Source: Geothrix sp.
Lineage (GTDB): Bacteria > Acidobacteriota > Holophagae > Holophagales > Holophagaceae
NCBI GenBank assembly: GCA_030681515.1
Contig: JAUXSE010000063.1
Coordinates: forward strand, 86,940-150,939
Direction of reading: 5' to 3'
Length of the DNA: 64,000 bases
Shown here: positions 1 through 9,397 of the stretch, one piece after another
Layout: every line of letters begins with the position of its first letter
How positions within the stretch are numbered: the first letter of the stretch is position 1
Program-made: the position numbers and the translations under genes
Notes under the pieces: generated by a model
Told to the model about the DNA's origin: nothing
The model's input: only the letters and a program-made list of their open reading frames with translations
The model's database searches: none

Positions 1-342
1 GGCCAGCGGGCCCGCCTGACCGGCATCCTGCTCACCATGACCTACCCCGATGGAAAGCAGGTGCTGCACACCATTGACCCCAAGAACGATGCCCTCTGCT
101 GGAGCGACGCGTCCGTGGGGGTGTTGGGATCTTTCTACGCCCCTGGGGGCCCCGCTGAAGGCAAGAAGATGAGCCGCGAGGATCTCCTCGAATGCTTCCC
201 GACTGCTGGAGTATTGATTGGGGATCAACGGGAAATCGTCATGACTCCAGACTGGATCAACACCATTTGGAATCACCCCAAGAACACAGGGACCACACCA
301 GCCTTTCTGACGAAAAGCCCCCTTAATTCCACGAACGGCTAG
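1..342 (+). CDS. C-terminal part of an unknown protein, cut by the window edge
   Basis: The reading frame is open from the first base and ends at TAG 340-342. The ATG at 37 is in frame but is probably internal, because codons upstream of it remain open to the edge. The visible 113 residues are hydrophilic, with no membrane segment or motif I recognise. Base composition drops toward the 3' end compared with neighbouring genes. The stop overlaps the end of the convergent kinase gene by four bases. No function can be assigned. Confidence 0.5.
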   Translation, partial: GQRARLTGILLTMTYPDGKQVLHTIDPKNDALCWSDASVGVLGSFYAPGGPAEGKKMSREDLLECFPTAGVLIGDQREIVMTPDWINTIWNHPKNTGTTPAFLTKSPLNSTNG

Positions 343-3300
343 AACGATCGCCACCTTGGATTCAAGGCCCTGCCTCGCGCCCTCGCTTGGGTGGCGGCGG
401 CAGGGTTCCCATTTGCCTCTTGGAACTGAGCCAGGGCCATCCAAAATTCCGGATCCACAGGCCGAAGCCGAACCAGGGATCGAGCGAGAGCTTCCCCAGT
501 TTCGCGAAGAATAGATGACGGGCGTGGGTAACCAGTGCGCAACAGGAGCGCAAGGTAACGAAGTCGTATCGAGCCGTGTACTACTGGGTCTTCGTTACTA
601 TTGTCTTCCGGGACGGGCAGTTGATCGGCCTCATGTAAGAACCCGCGAGAATCACGATTCTGTGCCAGAGCGTGGGCCGCGGCTGAGACGAGAGCATCAG
701 TAAAAAAGGGAGCGACAGTGGACAATGGCACCTGGGCATTCCGGGCTCGCTGGAAAACCTTGCGTGCATGGTCCACTACGACTCCAGGATCCCGCCCCGC
801 CTGCACCAGAGCCCGGGCCTCGACTGCACGGGCAATAAGGATCCCTCGATAAAAAGAAACGTGATGAGGCTGAGTCTTCAGTCCTGCCTCGTAGGCCCGC
901 ACCGCCACCTCCGCATCGGCTGTGGGATCGCCGCCGGAGGCCACTTCGGCCTTGGCGGCGGCCTGGGCCACATCCCCCAGGCTCGACTGGAAATAGGACT
1001 CCTCGGGATGGGCATCGGCCAGGGTTCGAAGTTCCTGAAGGTAGGCCCCTACGGCCTCGCGATCGTAGGTGCCCCGCAGGCGGGCACTGTCAATCCAGGC
1101 CTGCAGGGCGGAGCTGCGGATGTTCAGCAGGACGAGGTGCCCGGGCTCAAGGCGGAGGCCCCGATCCGCGGCGGCCATGGCTTCCTTCAGCCGCGGCGAG
1201 GGATCCTCGCCCCGGCTCAGGATCCGGAGGCCCTCCGTCCGAAGCACCGAGGCCTGGGCCGTGCAGGCCTCGACTTCGGCGGGATCCCGGCGCAAAGCCT
1301 CGTCCGCGTCCGCCTGGGCCTGGATCAGCCAGGCCGCCGGATCCATCTCGCGGAAGGTGAGGTGCCGGGCCATCTCCCCCCGCGCCCGGGCGCGCCAGGC
1401 CAGGGGCTGGGCGGCGGCGGGCTCCAGCCGGGCCCAGCGATCGGCCACGGCCACCTGGGCGAGCACGGGTCCTTGCGGATCCGCCCCGGACTGCCAGCCG
1501 AGAGCCACGGCCTCCTGCCAGCGGCGCATGTCGAGGCGCAGAAGCTCGATGTCACAGGGCGCCCGGAGTTCCGCCTCGGCCAGGGCCCGGCCCGCCGCCT
1601 CCAGGGCGGGCCTCGCGGCCTGTTCCCCTTGGGCCGACCGCGCCTGGGCCAGCCAGCCCTCCGCCTCCAGCCGCAGCGCCTCGTAGAACCACGGGGCCTG
1701 GGCCTGGGCCTCCCGCGCCAGCCGGACAGCCTCCTGCGGCTGTCCCTCCATCAGCATGAGCAGCCCCGCACGGAAGCCCGGAGGCTCCAGGCTGGCATCG
1801 GCGCCGTGGCGCAGCCAATCGGCGGCGGGAATCCGCAGCGTTCGCTTCAGCTCGTCCAGCCGCCGCTGCCTCAGATCGGGATCCGGCAGGGCGTAGGCCT
1901 TGCCCAGCTCGACCTGGTAGATGGCCGCCAGGGCCCGGCCCAGCGCGTGGGCCGCCTCCGGCGCCCGGAAGCCCATGGACCAGGCCCGTTCCAGTTGCAC
2001 GCGCGCCCCGGTTGGATCGTCCAGGGCCAGGCGGGCCCGCCCCAGGGCATAGGCGCCCGGCGCCTCCGCCAGCGGCCCGGCGGCCTGGACTTCCTGGGAG
2101 AGGGCAGCGACCCGGGCGCGGAGATCGGCCTGGTCGCGGGTGAGGTCCCGCGCCGGCTGGATCCGCAGGTAGCGCGCCAGGGCCTCGATGCGCTCCGCCG
2201 CCTGGGCGAAGCGCTGGGCATGGGCCGCCTGGGCCCGGGCCCGCAACCGTTCCCGCACGGCGAGGCCGCCGAAGACCGCGATGCTGAGGCATACCACGGT
2301 CGAGGCCGTCACCAGGGCCTTCCGCTTCTGGGCCCAGTGGACGACGCGCTCGACCGCCGTGGCGGCACGGGCCTGGATGGGCTCGCCATCCAGGATGCGC
2401 TGGAGGTCCTCCCCCAGGGCCCGGGCCGTGGCGTAGCGGCGGCACGGATCCTTCTGGAGGCAGGTGAGCACGGCGGTATCGAGGTCCGCCGGGATCGTGG
2501 GCACCCTGCGGCGCAGGGGCACCGGATCGTCCTTCACGATCCGCGCCATGCAATCGAGGCCCACGCCTCCGAAGGGCGGCCCCCCGGCCAGCAGCGCATA
2601 CAGGGTGGCCCCCAGGGAGTAGACATCCGAGCGGCGGTCCAGCAGGGCGGTGTTCCCCCGGGCCTGCTCGGGGGACATGTAGCTCACGGTGCCCATCACC
2701 CGTCCGGTCTCCGTGAGCCCCGCGCCCTCGGCCCCCCGGGCCAGCCCGAAATCGAGCACGCAGGCCCGGGTGGACCCATCCTCCGTACGATCCACCATGA
2801 GGTTGGCCGGCTTCAGATCGCGGTGGACGAGGCCCACCCGGTGGGCCGCGTGGACGCCTTCGCAGACTTCGACCATGTGGCGCAGCAGCGCCTCCAGCGG
2901 CAGGGTGGCCGCGGCCTTCTGAAGGGTCTCGCCCCGGAGGAACTGCATGGCGATGTAGGGCTGCCCGCGCCATTCGCCCACCTCGTACACCCGGCACACG
3001 TTCGGATGGTCCACCCGGGCCTGGAGCTGGGCCTCCTGGATGAACCGCTGGATGAGATCGGGATCGTCGCGCCGCAGGAGCTTCAGGGCCACCACCCGGC
3101 GGAGCTGCGGGTCCGTGGCCCGGAAGATGCGCCCCATGCCCCCTTCCCCGAGCAGTTCGAGGGATTCGAAGCGGCCCCAGTGGTCGAGGGTCCGCGCCCG
3201 GAAGACCCCGCCCTGCCGGAATCCGGCGGATGGAAAAACCGCCTCCGGACCCGGCGGGGGCGAAGAGGTCCGGGGCCCGGCCTCCGTCGGCACCCCATCG

Positions 3301-3539
3301 CCGGCGCCGGGTCCGGCCTCTTCGCGGGAACTGGGCGTCTTCGAGGTGATATCCACGGACCAGTGGCTGGCCTCCGCGGCCTCCATGTCGGCCAGATCCT
3401 CCGCGAGTCTCCGGCGGTCGCCCGCGTCCAGGCGCCCGGAGGCGATCAGGGCGTCCAGGCTGCCCTCCAGGGCATCCGCGGGTTCGATGCGCCCACGGGC
3501 CACGGCCAGGGCCAGCACCCGCTCGTCAGCAGTCGCCAT
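339..3539 (-). CDS. Membrane-anchored serine/threonine protein kinase with TPR-like C-terminal region
   Basis: This is a Hanks-type kinase of about 1066 residues. An N-terminal tail of about 120 residues precedes the kinase domain. The glycine loop GEGGMG lies near residues 131-136, the ATP-binding Lys in VALKLL near 153, catalytic HRDLKPAN near 239-246, DFG near 263-265 and the SPEQ activation segment near 289. One hydrophobic segment near 408-427 should anchor it in the inner membrane. The remaining 600 or so residues are helical and Ala/Arg-rich, with TPR-like spacing, and probably sit in the periplasm as a sensor or scaffold. I chose ATG 3539; an in-frame ATG at 3581 would add 14 residues, and neither has a good ribosome site. 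An open frame far upstream is not coding: it runs antisense to the ABC transporter. It is convergent with the partial gene at the left edge. Confidence 0.9.
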   Translation of the reverse strand: MATADERVLALAVARGRIEPADALEGSLDALIASGRLDAGDRRRLAEDLADMEAAEASHWSVDITSKTPSSREEAGPGAGDGVPTEAGPRTSSPPPGPEAVFPSAGFRQGGVFRARTLDHWGRFESLELLGEGGMGRIFRATDPQLRRVVALKLLRRDDPDLIQRFIQEAQLQARVDHPNVCRVYEVGEWRGQPYIAMQFLRGETLQKAAATLPLEALLRHMVEVCEGVHAAHRVGLVHRDLKPANLMVDRTEDGSTRACVLDFGLARGAEGAGLTETGRVMGTVSYMSPEQARGNTALLDRRSDVYSLGATLYALLAGGPPFGGVGLDCMARIVKDDPVPLRRRVPTIPADLDTAVLTCLQKDPCRRYATARALGEDLQRILDGEPIQARAATAVERVVHWAQKRKALVTASTVVCLSIAVFGGLAVRERLRARAQAAHAQRFAQAAERIEALARYLRIQPARDLTRDQADLRARVAALSQEVQAAGPLAEAPGAYALGRARLALDDPTGARVQLERAWSMGFRAPEAAHALGRALAAIYQVELGKAYALPDPDLRQRRLDELKRTLRIPAADWLRHGADASLEPPGFRAGLLMLMEGQPQEAVRLAREAQAQAPWFYEALRLEAEGWLAQARSAQGEQAARPALEAAGRALAEAELRAPCDIELLRLDMRRWQEAVALGWQSGADPQGPVLAQVAVADRWARLEPAAAQPLAWRARARGEMARHLTFREMDPAAWLIQAQADADEALRRDPAEVEACTAQASVLRTEGLRILSRGEDPSPRLKEAMAAADRGLRLEPGHLVLLNIRSSALQAWIDSARLRGTYDREAVGAYLQELRTLADAHPEESYFQSSLGDVAQAAAKAEVASGGDPTADAEVAVRAYEAGLKTQPHHVSFYRGILIARAVEARALVQAGRDPGVVVDHARKVFQRARNAQVPLSTVAPFFTDALVSAAAHALAQNRDSRGFLHEADQLPVPEDNSNEDPVVHGSIRLRYLALLLRTGYPRPSSILRETGEALARSLVRLRPVDPEFWMALAQFQEANGNPAAATQARARGRALNPRWRSF

Positions 3540-3842
3540 GGCGGCCCGTTCGCACGATCTCACTCCTGGATGGGCATCCATGGTGACCCCATCCGCGCCG
3601 GGCGTGAAGGGCAGGACCCCGCCCGCGGGTTGACCGGCCCCAACCCCGGGGTCAGACTGGCCCCTGGCCCTGGCGCCGGAAAGGAGGTTCGATGGGACGA
3701 CAATCCGACCTCTCCGAACCTCCGTCGAGCCGCGCCGCCCGCTGAGGCGGCTTCCCGCCGCTCTTTCCGCTCCCCCGAATCCGCACCCTGAACGGGATGG
3801 CGGCGCCTCTTCCCGCGTCGCATCCGCTCCTCCGGACCGGCC
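3540..3842. other. Divergent intergenic region, kinase / ABC transporter
   Basis: About 300 bases separate the divergently transcribed kinase gene and the ABC permease gene, so promoters for both should lie here. It is as GC-rich as the coding DNA. I see no convincing -35/-10 pair, no tandem repeat and no conserved small ORF. Confidence 0.4.
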
Positions 3843-5591
3843 ATGATCCATCGCTTGCTCGACACCGTATGGGGCCAGGCGACCAACCTGCTCACCGCGC
3901 CCATCCGCCATCGCCGGTGGATTGACCTGCTCGTGCTCGCCGCGCTCGTGGGCACCCTCGCGGCCCTTTGGCTCGTGGGCCACCAGTGGACCTCGGTGCA
4001 ACGCCCCACGGTGGAGATCTCCCTCAGCGTCTGGGCCCTTCCGCAGTACCTGCTGCTGTCGCTGATCCGCGCCATCGCCGCCTATGTCATCTCGCTGGCC
4101 TTCACCCTGGTGGTGGCCTACTGGGCCGCCAAGGATCCCCGGGCCGAGCGCGTGCTGGTGCCCATCCTGGACATCCTCCAGAGCGTGCCCCTGCTGGCCT
4201 TTCTGCCGGGCGTGCTGCTGCTGATGCTCACCCTGTTCCCCCGCAGCAACATCGGGCTGGAGTTGTCGGCCATCCTCCTCCTCGTCACCTGCCAGGCCTG
4301 GAACATGGCCTTCAGCTTCTACCAGTCGCTGAAGACCCTGCCCAAGGATCTGGAAGAGACGGCGGGGCTCTACGGCTTCACCTGGCTCCAGAAGCTGCGC
4401 TGGCTGGAGATCCCCTTCGCCACGCCGGGCCTGGTGTGGAACTCCATGGTGAGCGTGGCCAACAGCTGGTTCTTCCTCATGTCCGCCGAAGCCTTCAAGG
4501 CCGGGGACAAGAACTTCCAGCTCCCGGGCGTGGGGTCCTACATGTACACGGCCGTGGAGCAGGGGAATGCCCGCGCCCAGGTCTACGCCATCCTCACCAT
4601 GCTGGCCCTGGTGGTGCTGCTGGATCAGCTGGTCTGGCGGCCCGTGGTGGCCTGGTCCCAGCGGTTCCAGGTGGACGAGAACGCCGAGGTGGATCCCGGC
4701 GATAACTGGCTGTTGCGCTTCATGCGCCGTTCCCGCCTCCTCCGGTGGCTGGAGGTCAAGCGCAACCAGCGGCTGCACCAGCGGCGCCCGCGGCCGGTCC
4801 TCCTCCGCCGGGCCGAGGAAGGGTTCAAGCGCCCGGGACGCCTCGGGCCCTGGTTCGCCACCTCGGCCATGGTGGGGATGCTCGCGCTCCTGGCCCTGGG
4901 CGGGCTTTCGGTGGTCCGGCTGCTGGCGGACGTGAGCCCCTCCCAGTGGCTGCACCTGCTGAAGGCCGGCGGAGCCTCGCTTTCCCGGGTGCTCCTGTCC
5001 ACCTTCCTGGCCACCCTCTGGACGCTGCCCGTGGGCCTCTGGATCGGCATGTCGCCGAAGTGGTCGCGGCGCCTCCAGTCCGTGGTGCAGGTGGCCGCGG
5101 CCTTTCCGTCCTCCCTGATCTTCGCCAGCCTCATCCTGGTCTTCCAGGGCCTGGGGATCGGGCTGGGCGCCAGCTGCGTGCTGCTGATGGTCCTCTCCAC
5201 CCAGTGGTACCTGCTGTTCAACATCATCGCGGGGGCCCAGACCATTCCCGCCGACCTGCGCGAGGCTTCCCGGGCCTACCGCTTGTCCCTGTGGCGGCGC
5301 TGCTGGACCCTGTATTTCCCGGCGGTGTTCCCCTTCCTGGTCACGGGCTGGGTCACGGCCACGGGCGGCGCCTGGAACGCGAGCATCATCACCGAGATCG
5401 TCACCGCCAAGCACCAGACGCTGCGCACCTTCGGGCTCGGAGCCGAGGTGGTCATGGCCACCGACCAGGGTTCCATGCCCCACCTGGCCGCCAGCGCCCT
5501 GCTCATGGCGGGCATCGTCGTCCTCTTCAACCGCCTCGTCTGGGGCCCCCTCTACCGGCTGGCGGAAACCCGCTATGCCCTGAACCGCTGA
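3843..5591 (+). CDS. ABC transporter permease with two fused permease domains (nitrate/sulfonate type)
   Basis: This 582-residue inner-membrane protein holds two copies of the binding-protein-dependent permease domain, at roughly residues 75-260 and 370-570. Each carries several hydrophobic segments and an EAA-like loop (DLEETAGLYG and DLREASRAYR), which contacts the ATPase. A cytoplasmic linker rich in Arg connects the two halves. Fused double permeases of this kind occur in the nitrate/sulfonate/taurine importer superfamily. The gene starts at ATG 3843 and is followed almost at once by its ATPase gene. No substrate-binding protein is encoded nearby, so the substrate cannot be read from context. 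Confidence 0.88.
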   Translation: MIHRLLDTVWGQATNLLTAPIRHRRWIDLLVLAALVGTLAALWLVGHQWTSVQRPTVEISLSVWALPQYLLLSLIRAIAAYVISLAFTLVVAYWAAKDPRAERVLVPILDILQSVPLLAFLPGVLLLMLTLFPRSNIGLELSAILLLVTCQAWNMAFSFYQSLKTLPKDLEETAGLYGFTWLQKLRWLEIPFATPGLVWNSMVSVANSWFFLMSAEAFKAGDKNFQLPGVGSYMYTAVEQGNARAQVYAILTMLALVVLLDQLVWRPVVAWSQRFQVDENAEVDPGDNWLLRFMRRSRLLRWLEVKRNQRLHQRRPRPVLLRRAEEGFKRPGRLGPWFATSAMVGMLALLALGGLSVVRLLADVSPSQWLHLLKAGGASLSRVLLSTFLATLWTLPVGLWIGMSPKWSRRLQSVVQVAAAFPSSLIFASLILVFQGLGIGLGASCVLLMVLSTQWYLLFNIIAGAQTIPADLREASRAYRLSLWRRCWTLYFPAVFPFLVTGWVTATGGAWNASIITEIVTAKHQTLRTFGLGAEVVMATDQGSMPHLAASALLMAGIVVLFNRLVWGPLYRLAETRYALNR

Positions 5592-5598
5592 GGTGGAT

Positions 5599-6897
5599 AT
5601 GTCGCTCAACCACGGTGTTCCCGTCTGCGAACTGCGCGGCATCCAGATGCGCTTCTCCGGCCCCCGGGGCAAGGTGCAGCGCGTGCTGGAGGACATCCGC
5701 CTCGACGTGCGGCCCGAGGAGATCCTTTCGATCATCGGCCCCAACGGTTCCGGCAAGTCCACCCTGCTGCGGATCCTCTCCGGCCTGCTGGAGCCCTCCC
5801 AGGGCGAGGTCCGGTTCCACGGCGAGCGGCTGGAGGGCCTGAATCCCGGTGTGGCCATGGTGTTCCAGAGCTTTGCCATCTATCCCTGGATGACGGTCGA
5901 GGAGAACGTCCGGGTGGTGCTCCGGGCCCGGGAACTGCCGGAAAGCGAGGTGCGCGAACGGGCCCACCAGGCCATCCGCAAGGTCGGTCTGGAGGGCTTC
6001 GAGGAGGCCTTCCCCCGCGAGTTGTCCCGCGGCACCAAGCAGCGCGTGGGCGTGGCCCGGGCCCTGGCGGTGGATCCGGAGATCCTCGTCATGGACGAGC
6101 CCTTCAGCCAGGTGGACGCCCTCACCGCGGAAGCGCTCCGCGCGGAGATCCTGGACATCTGGGCCGACAAGGAACGCAACCCGTCCGCCATCGTGATGGT
6201 GAGCCAGTCCATCCGCGAGGCGCTGCTCATGGGCGACCGCGTGGCCGTGCTGTCCGGCAGTCCCGGCACCCTGCGCACCATCGTGGACGTGCCCCTGCCC
6301 CGCCCCCGGGACAGCCGCTCGCAGGAATTCATGAAGCTGGTGGACCACCTCCACGACATCATCACCAGCGCCGAACTGCCGGATGTCCTGGTCACAGCCC
6401 CCGTGCCCAGCGCCGCCTCCCAGGAGGACCAGGTAGAACCCCTGCCCATGGTGCAGAGCGCCGACATCCTGGGCCTCCTGGAGTTCCTGGAGACCCAGAT
6501 CGGCGCCAGCGACCTGTTCCTGGTGGCCTCGCACACCCATGTGCCCTTCGAGAAAGTGATCACCACCGTGAAGGCGGCCGAGATGCTGGACCTGGTTGAC
6601 ACGCCCAAACGCGCCGTGCTGCTCACGCCCCTGGGGAAGCGGTTCGTGAATGCCAATATGGACGACCGCAAGGACCTCTGGCGCGCCCAGCTGCTCGAAC
6701 TCCGGCTGTTCCGCGTCGTGCGGGACATGATGGATCTGGAGGATGGCGAGCTGCCCAAGGAGGCGCTCCTCCAGGAACTGGCCACCCGGCTTCCCATGGA
6801 GGATCCCGAGCAGACCTTCGAGACCATCGTCGCCTGGGGCCGCTTCGGCGAGCTCTTCGCCTACCGTGAGGAGCGCGGCGTCCTCACGCCTGAATAG
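5599..6897 (+). CDS. ABC transporter ATPase with C-terminal AAA-associated domain
   Basis: The N-terminal 240 residues form a NrtD/SsuB/TauB-like ATPase: Walker A GPNGSGKS near 47-54, Q-loop FQSF near 89-92, signature LSRGTKQR near 142-149 and Walker B ILVMDEPF near 162-169. The signature has Arg where most family members have Gly (LSGG). The last 150 residues match the helical AAA-associated C-terminal domain seen in some nitrate/sulfonate-type ATPases, which may be regulatory. ATG 5599 is preferred over GTG 5593 because GAGG sits five bases upstream of it. The gene starts eight bases after the permease stop, so the two form an operon, and its 3' end overlaps the convergent transporter gene by 14 bases. 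Confidence 0.88.
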   Translation: MSLNHGVPVCELRGIQMRFSGPRGKVQRVLEDIRLDVRPEEILSIIGPNGSGKSTLLRILSGLLEPSQGEVRFHGERLEGLNPGVAMVFQSFAIYPWMTVEENVRVVLRARELPESEVRERAHQAIRKVGLEGFEEAFPRELSRGTKQRVGVARALAVDPEILVMDEPFSQVDALTAEALRAEILDIWADKERNPSAIVMVSQSIREALLMGDRVAVLSGSPGTLRTIVDVPLPRPRDSRSQEFMKLVDHLHDIITSAELPDVLVTAPVPSAASQEDQVEPLPMVQSADILGLLEFLETQIGASDLFLVASHTHVPFEKVITTVKAAEMLDLVDTPKRAVLLTPLGKRFVNANMDDRKDLWRAQLLELRLFRVVRDMMDLEDGELPKEALLQELATRLPMEDPEQTFETIVAWGRFGELFAYREERGVLTPE

Positions 6898-7786
6898 TCC
6901 TTTTTGGGGCCGCTGGCGGCGTGAAGGCGCAGGTCGCCACGCCCGCCAGCACCAGGAGGGTGCCCAGGCCCTGCACGGGACGCACGGTCTCGGACAGCAG
7001 GAGCCATCCGAGGATCACCGTGGCCACCGGCTGGACCATCAGGCCCATGACGCCCAGGTTGGTGGGAAGGTGGCCCATGCCCCAGGTGATGAGCCACCAG
7101 GCCAGGACCTGGATCACCAGGCCCAGGCCGAGCAGCGCCCACCAGGATCGCGCCGGGTAGCCGCTGAAGGCCTCGCCCTGGACCCAGCCCAGGGCGCCGA
7201 AGAGCGCCGTGCAGCAGAGGACCACCCAGAACAGCGCTTCGGGGGCGCTGAGATCCTGCCGGGCCCGGCCCAGGGCCAGGGTGAATGCGCCGTAGGCCAG
7301 GGAGGCCAGGGCCCCCAGCAGCTCCCCCAGTCCGGTCCCCCAGCGGGCGCCCTTGGCCAGGCCCAGCACCAGGGCTCCGGCCAGGGCCAGGAGCACCCCG
7401 GCCCAGAACCGGCGGCGCAGCCGGGCCCCCAGCCAGAGGACGGATACCACCGCCACCCAGATGGGCGCCAGGGAGACCAGCAGGGTGGCGTTGGCGGCGC
7501 TGGTGTGATGGAGGGCCGTATGCCACATCCAGAGGTCGAGCACGAAGCAGAACCCCGCCGCGAGCGCCCAGAGGCGGGCCCGGCCCGTGGCGGGGCGGCC
7601 CGTCCCCCGGGCCATCCAGGCCACGAAGGGCAGCGCGAAGGCCATGCGGTAGAAGCCCACGGCCAGGGGCCCCGCCGGCGAGGCCCAGCGCACCAGCATG
7701 GCGGCGAACCCCAGCAGGGAGGCCCCCAGGAGCAGGGCGGCGAGCCCCCGCGCGTCCGGCCCATCCGGTCGTTCGGATCCATCCAT
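6884..7786 (-). CDS. EamA-family (DMT superfamily) transporter
   Basis: A 300-residue protein with about ten hydrophobic segments arranged as two EamA repeats. It starts with a short hydrophilic leader and then LAALLLGASLLGFAAML. Proteins of this family export amino acids, nucleosides or other metabolites, or import similar small molecules; the substrate cannot be told from sequence. It follows the response-regulator gene on the same strand with about 24 bases between them. Its 3' end overlaps the end of the convergent ABC ATPase gene by 14 bases. Confidence 0.85.
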   Translation of the reverse strand: MDGSERPDGPDARGLAALLLGASLLGFAAMLVRWASPAGPLAVGFYRMAFALPFVAWMARGTGRPATGRARLWALAAGFCFVLDLWMWHTALHHTSAANATLLVSLAPIWVAVVSVLWLGARLRRRFWAGVLLALAGALVLGLAKGARWGTGLGELLGALASLAYGAFTLALGRARQDLSAPEALFWVVLCCTALFGALGWVQGEAFSGYPARSWWALLGLGLVIQVLAWWLITWGMGHLPTNLGVMGLMVQPVATVILGWLLLSETVRPVQGLGTLLVLAGVATCAFTPPAAPKRTIQA

Positions 7787-7810
7787 GGATTCAGCCTTCC
7801 CCGGTCGTGT

Positions 7811-8182
7811 TCAGTCCGCAAGGGTCCCGGTGACCTTGGCCGCCAGGGCCGAGGCCTCCACCGGTTTCAGCAGGAATCCCGAGATGCCCATCTGCTTCAT
7901 GCGCATCAGGCTGGCCTCGTCGCGGTGGGCCGAGACGATGAGGATCGGCAGGTCCCGCAGGGCCGCATCCTCCCGGCAGGCCCGCACCAGGCTCTCCCCG
8001 GGGCAGTCCGGCATGAGGAAATCCGCCAGGAGGAGATCCACCGGGGTCTCCCGGAGCACCTTCAGCACCTCGAACAGGGAGGTCGGCTCCACCTCCACCA
8101 CCTCGTGGCCCTGGGCGCGCAGGGCCCCGGCCGCGAAGGCCCGGGCCAGCCGGCTGTCATCCACGATGGCGATGCGGGGCAT
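7811..8182 (-). CDS. Single-domain response regulator (CheY-like receiver)
   Basis: A stand-alone receiver domain of 123 residues. The acidic pair DD is at residues 8-9, the phospho-acceptor Asp at about 54 (LLLADFLMPD), the switch Ser in IVSAH near 84 and the conserved Lys in LLKPVEA near 106. There is no output domain, so it should act by protein-protein contact, as CheY or a phosphorelay shuttle does. ATG 8182 is chosen because AGGAGG lies five bases upstream; an ATG further upstream would add a leader foreign to the family. No histidine kinase is adjacent. Confidence 0.88.
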   Translation of the reverse strand: MPRIAIVDDSRLARAFAAGALRAQGHEVVEVEPTSLFEVLKVLRETPVDLLLADFLMPDCPGESLVRACREDAALRDLPILIVSAHRDEASLMRMKQMGISGFLLKPVEASALAAKVTGTLAD

Positions 8183-8254
8183 GGGCGCCTCCTGATCCCT
8201 CATCGTCCACCAGAACCCGGAGATCAACAATGGGGAGGCCTGGAATCGGCAGCC

Positions 8255-9397
8255 TCAATTGGCCCAGCGCGATACCTGCTCCCACACATCCTCGTCCCGG
8301 CATGGGCCGTTGAGCAGGATGGCGAACACGCGCACCTGGCCATCCAGGGTCTGCAGGTAGCCGCAGAGGCTGGTGACGCGGTCCAGGTGGCCGGTCTTCA
8401 CCCGCACCCGCCGGGTGAGGTTGGCGTCCTTCATTTTCTGCCGCCAGGGTTCGCCCCCGATGATCTTCAGGGACGAAACGAACTCGGGTCCCACTTCGAA
8501 GTCGTGGTACGCCCCCCGCAGGATGACCGCCAGGGTGCGGGCCGATAGGCGGTTGTCCTTGCTGAGGCCCGAGCCGTCCGTGATCCGGACCTGATCCGGT
8601 CCCAGGTTGAACGCCGTGCGGTAGAAGGCCTGCACGCGCTGGGTTCCGCGGGGCCAGGAACCCGCTCCGAACTTGCGGACCAGCATCTCGATCATGAAAT
8701 TGTTGGACCACTTGTTGATGTCCATCACCATGGTCCGCAGGGGCGGAGAGGTCCAGGTGGCCAGCTTGCGCGGGGCGTCCTTCCCGTTGGGCCCCCCCTC
8801 GATGGCGATGCCGGCTTCCTGAAGGATCTTCTGGATGGTTTCGCGGGATTGCCGCTCGGGATCCGCCACCGGCCGGCCGTCCTCGCCCCGGTTGAAGTTC
8901 ACGGAAAGCGGCAGCACGGCGGGAAGCGTGTCGGCCGTGGTGTTCTCCCAGCCCGGGGGCGCCCGCTGGCCGTCGAAGGCGCCCTGGTCCAGGCGGATGG
9001 TCCCGGTGACCCGCTGCACGCCCTGACTCTTGAGCACCTGGGCCAGCATCCAGATGCGCTCGCTGGTGAGCAGGGGATCGCCATCCCCCTTGAAGGTGAG
9101 ATCCCCCAGCACCACCCCATCCCGGAGGGCGCCCCAGACTTCGGTATCAATGGTGAAGTCGGGCTTCAGCGTCTTGAGCAGGGCGTAGGTGGTGAGGGCC
9201 TTGGTGGTGCTGGCCGGCACCAGGGCGAGATCATCCTGGTACCGTTCGAGGACCTTCCCGGTACCCGCGTCCCAGATGCCCGCGGACACGGTGACGCCGC
9301 GCGACTCCAGGCGCCGGGCCCACTCGCGGACATCCTGGGCGGACAGGGTCAGGGCCGAGATTCCGGCCAGGGCCAGGACTTTCCAGGGCACCCTCAC
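8255..9397 (-). CDS. dacB: D-alanyl-D-alanine carboxypeptidase, PBP4 type (peptidase S13)
   Basis: This penicillin-binding protein trims or cross-cuts peptidoglycan stem peptides in the periplasm. A signal peptide covers about residues 1-20 (ends TLSAQ). The active-site triad is complete: STTK with Ser63 and Lys66, SNN at 231-233, and KTG at 334-336. The large domain inserted after SxxK is short, giving 380 residues against roughly 480 in E. coli DacB. The start codon overlaps the stop of the pseudopilin-like gene by four bases, so translation of the two is coupled. Confidence 0.9.
   Translation of the reverse strand: MRVPWKVLALAGISALTLSAQDVREWARRLESRGVTVSAGIWDAGTGKVLERYQDDLALVPASTTKALTTYALLKTLKPDFTIDTEVWGALRDGVVLGDLTFKGDGDPLLTSERIWMLAQVLKSQGVQRVTGTIRLDQGAFDGQRAPPGWENTTADTLPAVLPLSVNFNRGEDGRPVADPERQSRETIQKILQEAGIAIEGGPNGKDAPRKLATWTSPPLRTMVMDINKWSNNFMIEMLVRKFGAGSWPRGTQRVQAFYRTAFNLGPDQVRITDGSGLSKDNRLSARTLAVILRGAYHDFEVGPEFVSSLKIIGGEPWRQKMKDANLTRRVRVKTGHLDRVTSLCGYLQTLDGQVRVFAILLNGPCRDEDVWEQVSRWAN

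Noticed and set aside
768..3791. Open frame of about 1000 codons on the plus strand opposite the kinase
   Set aside because: It is the antisense of a clear kinase gene. The product is His/Gly/Pro-rich with no family pattern, as usual for the complementary frame of GC-rich genes.
3582..5879. Upstream extension of the kinase frame on the minus strand
   Set aside because: It runs antisense through the ABC permease gene and part of the ATPase gene, and has no kinase-family match before residue MATADERV.
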